NCBI GenBank assembly: GCA_028869035.1
Contig: JAGWTL010000061.1
Span: 1-11,964, forward strand
DNA: 11,964 bases
Direction: 5' to 3'
Origin: Burkholderiales bacterium
Lineage (GTDB): Bacteria > Pseudomonadota > Gammaproteobacteria > Burkholderiales > Burkholderiaceae_C
Position 1 is the first letter of the stretch. Each line of letters opens with the position of its first letter. Of this stretch, positions 7,328 through 11,964 are shown one piece after another. Position numbers and translations under genes: made by a program. Below the pieces are notes generated by a model. It was not told the DNA's origin. It saw only the letters and a list, made by a program, of their open reading frames with translations, and made no database searches.

Positions 7328-8317
7328 TCAGGATTCGGCCGTGAAGCCGATCTGCTTGACCAGCGGGCCCCAGCGTTCGTACTCGGCCTTCTGGTCCGCG
7401 GCCATTTCCTGCGGCGTGCTGCCGTGGGCGACCAGGCCGACCGTTGCCAGGGCATCGATCACGGTCTTGTCCTTCAGCGCGGCAGTGATCGCGGCGTTGG
7501 CCGTGGCGATGGTGGCCGCCGGCGTCTTGGCGGGGGCATAGAAGCCGAACCATTCTTCCGAAGTCACGTCCGGATAACCGAGTTCGGTGAAGGTCGGGAC
7601 ATCGGGCAGGAAGGGCGAACGCTTGCGGCCCGAGGTGGCGAGCACGCGGACCTTGCCTGTCTTGATGTGCTGCAGGTAGTCGCCGCTGGGGTTCATCGCG
7701 GCGGCGATCTGGCCGCCGACCAGATCGGTGATGCTGGGCACCGTGCCGCGGTAGGGCACCTGCTTGAGTTCCACGCCAGCGCGCAGGCCCAGCAGCGCAC
7801 CCAGCAGATGGGGCATGGAGCCAGCGCCCGGCGTGCCGTAGTTGGCCTGCGTGGGGTTGGCCTTGGCCCAGGCGAGGAAGTCCTTCAGCGTCTTGACTTC
7901 GGCGGGCACGGCCGGGCCGACGGCCAGACCGTGGAACATGATGGCGCCGATGGACACCGGGGTCACATCTTCCGGCTTGTAGGCCAGTTTGGGATAGATA
8001 TAGGGGTACACGCTCAAAGCCGAGACCGGTGCCAGTGCCAGCACCGAGCCGTCGGCCGGCGAGTTCTTCAGGGTCTCGACGGCAATGCGGCCGCCTGCGC
8101 CCGGCTTGTTTTCCACAAAACCGGGAAGCTTGCTGTAGGGCGTGCCGCCGATTTTTTCGGCGACGCGGCGTGCCACGCTGTCACCGGCGCTGCCGGCGGG
8201 GAAGCCGTAGAAGATCTTGACCTGGTCGACGAGCTGGGCGAGGACCGAGAAGGGCGTGAGCGCGCCCAGCGCGGTGGCGCCGGCGGTGGCTTGAACGAAG
8301 AGTCGACGTCGCATCAT
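7328..8317 (-). CDS. Bug/TctC-family tripartite tricarboxylate transporter receptor
   Basis: Periplasmic solute-binding protein of 329 aa, the size of the Bug family abundant in Burkholderiales. The N-terminus MMRRRLFVQATAG followed by a hydrophobic stretch ending SVLAQ is an export signal, possibly Tat because of RRRLF, with cleavage expected near residue 27. Family motifs are FYGFPAGSAGDSVARRVAEK, FVENKPGAGGRIAVE, NYGTPGAGSMPHLLG and VPYRG. The ATG has AGGAGA 6 nt upstream. No TctA/TctB membrane partner is present, which is common for Bug proteins. Next to an esterase and a CoA ligase it probably binds an aromatic carboxylate, as the terephthalate receptor TphC does. The ligand is inferred. 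Confidence 0.95.
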   Translation of the reverse strand: MMRRRLFVQATAGATALGALTPFSVLAQLVDQVKIFYGFPAGSAGDSVARRVAEKIGGTPYSKLPGFVENKPGAGGRIAVETLKNSPADGSVLALAPVSALSVYPYIYPKLAYKPEDVTPVSIGAIMFHGLAVGPAVPAEVKTLKDFLAWAKANPTQANYGTPGAGSMPHLLGALLGLRAGVELKQVPYRGTVPSITDLVGGQIAAAMNPSGDYLQHIKTGKVRVLATSGRKRSPFLPDVPTFTELGYPDVTSEEWFGFYAPAKTPAATIATANAAITAALKDKTVIDALATVGLVAHGSTPQEMAADQKAEYERWGPLVKQIGFTAES

Positions 8318-8370
8318 GGTTTGTCTCCTGTGCAGTGGTTGGTGGTGGGAACGGGAACGAAATACTGTTT

Positions 8371-9156
8371 TCAGCGCGGCGCCATGCGCAGCGCGCCGTC
8401 CAGGCGGATCACCTCGCCGTTGAGATGGCCGTTGGTCACGATGTGGCAGGCCAGCTGGGCGAATTCCTCGGGATGGCCCAGGCGCTTGGGAAAAGGGATG
8501 GAAGCGGCCAAGCTGGCCTGGACTTCTTCGGGCAGCTCCTTCATCAGCGGCGTGGCGAAGAGGCCGGGCGCCACGGTGCAGACGCGGATGCCGTGCTGGG
8601 CCAGGTCGCGCGCCATGGGCAGGGTCATGCCGACCAGGCCGCCCTTGGAGGCGCTGTAGGCCTGCTGGCCGACCTGGCCGTCGAAGGCGGCCACGGAAGC
8701 GGTGAACACCATCACACCGCGTTCACCGTCGTCGAGTGCGGGCAGCTTCACGCATGCCGCTGCAAAGAGGCGGCTGATGTTGTAGCTGCCGATCAGGTTG
8801 ACGTTGACCACGCGCGCGAAGTCTTCCAGCGGGGCCGGATTGCCATCCTTGCCGACGATGCGCTTGGCCGAGCCGATGCCGGCGATGTTCATGAGAATGC
8901 GCGCGGGGCCATGGGCGGCGGCGGCCTGGGCCAGCGCGGCGGTGACGCTGTCGATGTCGGTGATGTCGCAGGCGCAGGCCACGGCGCAGCCGTTACCGTA
9001 TGACGCGCCGATGTCCGCGGCGACTTTCTCGGCCAATGCGGCGTTCACGTCAAGCACGGCGACCTTGGCGCCCAGGCGCGCGAGCTCACGCGCCGTGGCT
9101 TCGCCGAGACCCGAGGCGCCACCGGTGACGAGTGCTGCTTGTCCTTCGATCTTCAT
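8371..9156 (-). CDS. Type-2 3-hydroxyacyl-CoA dehydrogenase (SDR family)
   Basis: NAD-dependent short-chain dehydrogenase of 261 aa, very like HSD17B10-type 3-hydroxyacyl-CoA dehydrogenases. It has the dinucleotide loop TGGASGLG (11-18), an acidic residue after beta-2 (Asp36) favouring NAD, MNIAGIG (89-95), Ser154 in FTASVAAFDGQVG, and catalytic Tyr167 and Lys171 in YSASKGG. IRVCTVAPGLFATPL and the end HLNGEVIRLDGALRM are typical of that subgroup. It would oxidise a 3-hydroxyacyl-CoA to the 3-keto form. The start has GAAGGA 4 nt upstream, and this overlaps the stop codon of the ligase gene, so the two are probably translationally coupled. The product of the adjacent hydratase is the natural substrate candidate. 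Confidence 0.95.
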   Translation of the reverse strand: MKIEGQAALVTGGASGLGEATARELARLGAKVAVLDVNAALAEKVAADIGASYGNGCAVACACDITDIDSVTAALAQAAAAHGPARILMNIAGIGSAKRIVGKDGNPAPLEDFARVVNVNLIGSYNISRLFAAACVKLPALDDGERGVMVFTASVAAFDGQVGQQAYSASKGGLVGMTLPMARDLAQHGIRVCTVAPGLFATPLMKELPEEVQASLAASIPFPKRLGHPEEFAQLACHIVTNGHLNGEVIRLDGALRMAPR

Positions 9157-9164
9157 CTTGTCCT

Positions 9165-11036
9165 TCAGGTTTGAGGTGTGAGGATGCCGGGCGCGCTGCC
9201 ATCGTGCAGGGCCTGCACGAGCGCGTCGCGGTGCTTGAGCACGGCCCGCTGGTTGATCGAGCCCTTGTCGGTGACCTCGCCCTTGTCGATGGAGGGCGGC
9301 TCGGCCAGCAGCAGGGCGCGCGCGATGCGGTTGGCGCTGCCGGTGGCCTGGCGGGCCAGCTCGTTGAGGACGGCCTGGAAACGATCACGCACGGGCGCGC
9401 TGGCCAGCACGGCTTCCCAGGAGGCATCGGCCGGCAGGCCGCTGACGGCGCGGCAGGCCGGCGAGGGGAAGATCAGCGCGCCGACGTCCTTCATGTTCAG
9501 ACCCGTGAGCACCACGTCCTGCACACAGGGTGCGCCGGTCACGATGACCTTGGCGCGCATGGGACCTACGCTCACGAAGGTGCCGGTGGCGAGCTTGAAG
9601 TCCTCGGCGATGCGGCCGTCGAATTTCAGGCCGCGGTGGATGTCGTTCGGATCGATCCACTGCACGGCGTCGCCGGTGCACAGATAACCTTCCTTGTCGA
9701 AGGTCTCGCGCGTGGCCTGCTCGGAGCGCCAGTAGCCCGGCGTGACGTTAGGGCCCCTGTAGCGCACCTCAGTCTTGCCGTCCACGTCGACCAGCTTGAG
9801 CGTCATGCCGGGCACGGGCGCGCCGATGTCGCCAGCCCTGACATTGGGGCTGTTGGTGAACATGGCCGAGGGAGCGGATTCGGTCATGCCCAGACCCGTG
9901 GCCATGACGATGCGCTCGCCCACCTCCGCTTCGGCGGTCTGGTGCAGGCTGTCCCAGACGGGCTGGGCCAGGCCGGCGCCCGAGTAGAAGAACAAACGCA
10001 CACGTGAAAGCAGCTTCTTGCGCAGCGCCTCGTCGCTCTTCATGGCCAAGGCGATCATCTCGAAGCCCGTGGGCACGTTGAAGTACAGCGTGGGTGCGAT
10101 CTCGCGCAGGTTGCGCAGCGTCTCGCCGATCAGCGCGGCCGTGGGCTTGCCGTCGTCGATGTAGAGCGTGCCGCCATGCATCAGTGTCAGGCCCACGTTG
10201 TGGTTGCCGCCGAAGGTGTGGTTCCAGGGCAGCCAGTCCACGAAGATAGGCGGGGCCTCGGCGATGACCGGCATGGACAGGGTGATCTGCTGCAGGTTGG
10301 CGCACCACATGCGGTGCGTGTTGATCACCGGCTTGGGCATCTTGGTCGAGCCCGAGGTGAACAGGAACTTGGCGATGGTGTCGGGACGCACGGCGTGCAT
10401 GGCCGTGTCCACCACGGGCGTGGCCACCGTGCCGCGCAGGGCGGCGAAGGACGTGGCCTGGCGGCCTTCGATGCCGCCCTGGGCCAGCACCACCTCGACG
10501 TCGGCGCCGACCGTGGCCCGGATGGCTCGGCCGTAACGCGCGCCGTCCGCTGCAAACACCAGGCCGGGCGTGAGCGTCGTGAGCACGTGCCTGAGCTTGT
10601 CGTAATCCTGGCTGATCGTGGCGTAGGCCGGCGAAACCGGGCAGTAGGGCACGCCTGCGTAGATGCAGCCCAGCGAGAGCAGGGCGTGTTCCAGCGTGTT
10701 CTCGCTGAGGATCACCACGGGACGTTCGGCGCTGAGCTGGCGGTCCAGCAGGGACTGGCCGATGCGCCGCGCCGCGTCCAACGCCTGCGCGTAGCTGATG
10801 TGCTGCCAGTCACCGGTGCGGCCTTCGCTCAGCTGCTCGCGGCGGGCCATGAAGGTGCGCCCGGGCTCGACCTCGGCCCAGTGAATCAGGAAGTCGCTCA
10901 GACGGCGCGCGTAGACGCCCAGCGGCAACTCGGCCTGCACATAACGGGTTCCGGGCACGCCTTCGCGCACCTGCACGCGTGTCACGCCGAAGGGCACGGG
11001 ACGGTAGCGCGGGGTGGTCTTGCTCGTCTCGCTCAT
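9165..11036 (-). CDS. Feruloyl-CoA synthase-like acyl-CoA ligase
   Basis: ANL-superfamily ligase of 623 aa forming an acyl-adenylate and then a CoA thioester. The size and the unusual phosphate loop TSGSTKMPK (227-235) are those of feruloyl-CoA synthase (Fcs) proteins. Other core motifs are SENTLEHALLSLGCIYAGVP (111-130), YFNVPTGFEMI, GLGMTESAPS (381-390), YLCTGD (451-456), FDGRIAEDFKLATG (472-485) and a C-terminal TDKGSINQRAVL with Lys591, the likely adenylation lysine. The start ATG lies 24 nt after the hydratase stop with only a weak Shine-Dalgarno. It would activate the acid released by the esterase or imported by the receptor. Hydroxycinnamate is the best guess, but related arylcarboxylates are possible because Fcs-like ligases vary in specificity. 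Confidence 0.92.
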   Translation of the reverse strand: MSETSKTTPRYRPVPFGVTRVQVREGVPGTRYVQAELPLGVYARRLSDFLIHWAEVEPGRTFMARREQLSEGRTGDWQHISYAQALDAARRIGQSLLDRQLSAERPVVILSENTLEHALLSLGCIYAGVPYCPVSPAYATISQDYDKLRHVLTTLTPGLVFAADGARYGRAIRATVGADVEVVLAQGGIEGRQATSFAALRGTVATPVVDTAMHAVRPDTIAKFLFTSGSTKMPKPVINTHRMWCANLQQITLSMPVIAEAPPIFVDWLPWNHTFGGNHNVGLTLMHGGTLYIDDGKPTAALIGETLRNLREIAPTLYFNVPTGFEMIALAMKSDEALRKKLLSRVRLFFYSGAGLAQPVWDSLHQTAEAEVGERIVMATGLGMTESAPSAMFTNSPNVRAGDIGAPVPGMTLKLVDVDGKTEVRYRGPNVTPGYWRSEQATRETFDKEGYLCTGDAVQWIDPNDIHRGLKFDGRIAEDFKLATGTFVSVGPMRAKVIVTGAPCVQDVVLTGLNMKDVGALIFPSPACRAVSGLPADASWEAVLASAPVRDRFQAVLNELARQATGSANRIARALLLAEPPSIDKGEVTDKGSINQRAVLKHRDALVQALHDGSAPGILTPQT

Positions 11037-11060
11037 GGGTCGTTCGTGTTCGGATTGGCG

Positions 11061-11843
11061 TCAGCCCTTGCTGACCTTGGCGGCCTTGCCTTCGAGGAAG
11101 GCGCGCACGCGTTGTTTGGCTTCGGGGGCGCTCTGGGCGATGGCAGCCATCATGGCCTCGGTCAGCAAGCCCTGATCGGCCGGCTGCTCGGCGATGCGCG
11201 GCAGGGCGTGGATCAGGGCGTAGTTGGTCAGCGGGGCGTTCTGCGCCACGCGCACGGCCAGCTCGAAAGCCTTGTCGAAGGCGCTGCCCTGCGGCACCAG
11301 GTACTGCGCCATGCCGATCTTTTCGCCGTCCTGCGCGTTGTAGACACGACCGGTCAGCATCATGTCGGCCATACGGGAGGCGCCGATCAGGCGCGGGATG
11401 CGCACCGCGCCGCCGCCGCCCACGAAGATGCCGCGCGAGCCTTCGGGCAGGGCGTAGAAGGTCGACTCGTCGGCCACGCGGATGTGGCAGGCGCTGGCCA
11501 GTTCCAGACCGCCACCGACCACGGCGCCGTGCAGTGCGGCGATCACCGGCACCGGGCCGTATTGCACACGCTCCAAGGCGGCGTGCCACATGCGCGAGTG
11601 GTAGAGGCCCTGGCCGGCGTCACGTTCTTTCAGTTCGCTCAGGTCCAGGCCGGCGCAGAAGTTCTCGCCCTCGCCGTCGATGACGGCGGCGCGCACGCCT
11701 TCGGGCATGTGCTCGAACAGATCGCGGATGGCCAGGATCAGGCCGTCGTTGAGCGCATTGCGCTTGGCTGGGCGTGTCAGGCGGATGACGGCAACTTCCT
11801 GCTGCTCGCCACGCCGCTCGAAATGGAGGTCGGGGTTCTTCAT
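11061..11843 (-). CDS. Enoyl-CoA hydratase/isomerase (crotonase family)
   Basis: Crotonase-fold protein of 260 aa, first gene of the operon. Oxyanion-hole segments are FCAGLDLSEL (62-71) and HGAVVGGGLELA (105-116). Both hydratase glutamates are present: Glu114 in GGGLELAS and Glu134 in ALPEGSRGI, 20 residues apart as Glu144/Glu164 in rat crotonase. Hydroxycinnamoyl-CoA hydratase-lyase has Ser at the first of these positions, so this protein looks like a plain hydratase adding water to an aryl-enoyl-CoA. The glycine-rich IFVGGGGAVRIPRLIG (139-154) is distinctive. The ATG at 11843 was chosen because the predicted promoter lies at 11866-11894; an in-frame TTG at 11894 falls within the -35. The Shine-Dalgarno is weak. 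Confidence 0.93.
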   Translation of the reverse strand: MKNPDLHFERRGEQQEVAVIRLTRPAKRNALNDGLILAIRDLFEHMPEGVRAAVIDGEGENFCAGLDLSELKERDAGQGLYHSRMWHAALERVQYGPVPVIAALHGAVVGGGLELASACHIRVADESTFYALPEGSRGIFVGGGGAVRIPRLIGASRMADMMLTGRVYNAQDGEKIGMAQYLVPQGSAFDKAFELAVRVAQNAPLTNYALIHALPRIAEQPADQGLLTEAMMAAIAQSAPEAKQRVRAFLEGKAAKVSKG

Positions 11844-11865
11844 CTTGCGTTTCTTTCTGGAATCG

Positions 11866-11894
11866 ATTATGGTTATAAAATATAACCAATTCAA
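11866..11894 (-). promoter_or_regulatory. Sigma70-like promoter of the seven-gene operon
   Basis: TTGAAT (11889-11894), exactly 17 bp, then CATAAT (11866-11871) on the minus strand, matching TTGACA at four and TATAAT at five of six positions. The expected start leaves a leader of roughly 16 nt before the hydratase ATG. The spacer is AT-rich and occupied by a perfect palindrome. Confidence 0.75.
11870..11888. promoter_or_regulatory. Perfect palindromic operator in the promoter spacer
   Basis: TGGTTATA (11870-11877), AAA, TATAACCA (11881-11888): 8-bp arms, 3-bp spacer, no mismatch. The size and AT-rich symmetry suit a MarR-family dimer. Its position between -35 and -10 predicts repression by blocking RNA polymerase. 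The MarR gene at the end of the same operon is the obvious candidate binder, giving negative autoregulation. Confidence 0.7.
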
Positions 11895-11896
11895 GC

Positions 11897-11911
11897 AAGC
11901 GACGTTCGCTT
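11897..11911. promoter_or_regulatory. Second small palindrome upstream of the operon -35
   Basis: AAGCGA (11897-11902), CGT, TCGCTT (11906-11911): perfect 6-3-6 palindrome beginning 2 bp upstream of the -35. Its centre is 25 bp from the centre of the spacer palindrome. It could be an activator or second repressor site. The sequence is unrelated to the AT-rich operator. Confidence 0.3.
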
Positions 11912-11929
11912 TTCATCGGTGTTTACCCT

Positions 11930-11951
11930 GGGATGTCGAGGTCGGCATCCC
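11930..11951. other. Strong hairpin at the right window edge
   Basis: GGGATGTCG (11930-11938) pairs with CGGCATCCC (11943-11951), a 9-bp stem with one G-T wobble and a 4-nt loop. No T-run follows on either strand. It may be the end of a gene beyond the window or an upstream regulatory structure. The stretch 11912-11964 holds no supportable gene. Confidence 0.3.
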
Positions 11952-11964
11952 CCGCCAGGAGACG

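Noticed and set aside
5362..7344. 660-codon open frame on the plus strand
   Set aside because: Antisense of the esterase gene. Composition is skewed to A, G, R and Q with no recognisable domain.
7198..7455. N-terminal extension of the esterase frame by 86 codons
   Set aside because: It overlaps the end of the receptor gene, is arginine/proline-rich, and would bury the clear lipoprotein signal at 7197.
7112..8659. 515-codon open frame on the plus strand
   Set aside because: Antisense across the receptor gene and parts of its neighbours. No plausible protein signature.
10176..11885. 569-codon open frame on the plus strand
   Set aside because: Antisense of the ligase and hydratase genes, rich in G, H, A and Q, ending inside the operon promoter. 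No motif.
11844..11894. TTG start giving a 277-aa hydratase
   Set aside because: The codon lies within the predicted -35 and the added residues do not resemble crotonase N-termini.
11620..11916. 98-codon minus-strand frame beginning upstream of the operon promoter
   Set aside because: It is out of frame with the hydratase, arginine/proline-rich after its first residues, and starts upstream of the promoter.

Overview
The window is high-GC DNA, almost entirely coding, and every gene I can support lies on the minus strand. The protein set points to a betaproteobacterium, most likely Comamonadaceae or a close relative. That set includes a sigma32-type grpE/dnaK locus without a visible CIRCE element, a Bug/TctC binding protein, a tannase-family lipoprotein resembling Ideonella MHETase, and a feruloyl-CoA-synthase-type ligase. 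The taxonomic call is inference from gene content.

Right to left, in the direction of transcription, 11843 to 3311 holds one tight seven-gene operon: enoyl-CoA hydratase, feruloyl-CoA-synthase-like ligase, type-2 3-hydroxyacyl-CoA dehydrogenase (SDR), TctC/Bug solute receptor, tannase/MHETase-like lipoprotein, acyl-CoA dehydrogenase, MarR regulator. Gaps are 24, 8, 53, 130, 8 and 3 nt. A sigma70-like promoter just upstream (TTGAAT-N17-CATAAT) has its spacer filled by a perfect 8-3-8 palindrome, a plausible operator for the MarR protein encoded at the operon's far end. My reading is an aromatic-ester and phenylpropanoid module. A secreted lipoprotein cleaves an ester, a TctC receptor captures the freed acid, a ligase makes the CoA thioester, and hydratase, dehydrogenase and acyl-CoA dehydrogenase shorten the side chain. 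The hydratase has both crotonase glutamates rather than the serine/glutamate arrangement of hydroxycinnamoyl-CoA hydratase-lyase. No vanillin dehydrogenase or thiolase is in the window. Both points favour a beta-oxidative rather than a retro-aldol route. The actual substrate is not proven.

From 3114 to 1 lie housekeeping and stress genes. They are a small HxlR-like regulator with its own promoter, a cytoplasmic FKBP-type prolyl isomerase, grpE, and the 5' part of dnaK, which runs off the left edge. grpE and dnaK each have a good sigma32-type promoter with the same 13-bp spacer. The grpE promoter lies inside the longest open frame and therefore fixes the start at the internal ATG. A consensus DnaA box overlaps the dnaK -10. 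The whole gap between the grpE stop and the dnaK promoter is a symmetric element of about 122 bp. It has perfect 24-nt inverted arms, several GC hairpins with TGC/GCA triloops, and repeated GTCAT tags, and looks REPIN-like.

No tRNA, rRNA, CRISPR array, insertion sequence or phage gene is visible. No intergenic gap exceeds 300 bases.
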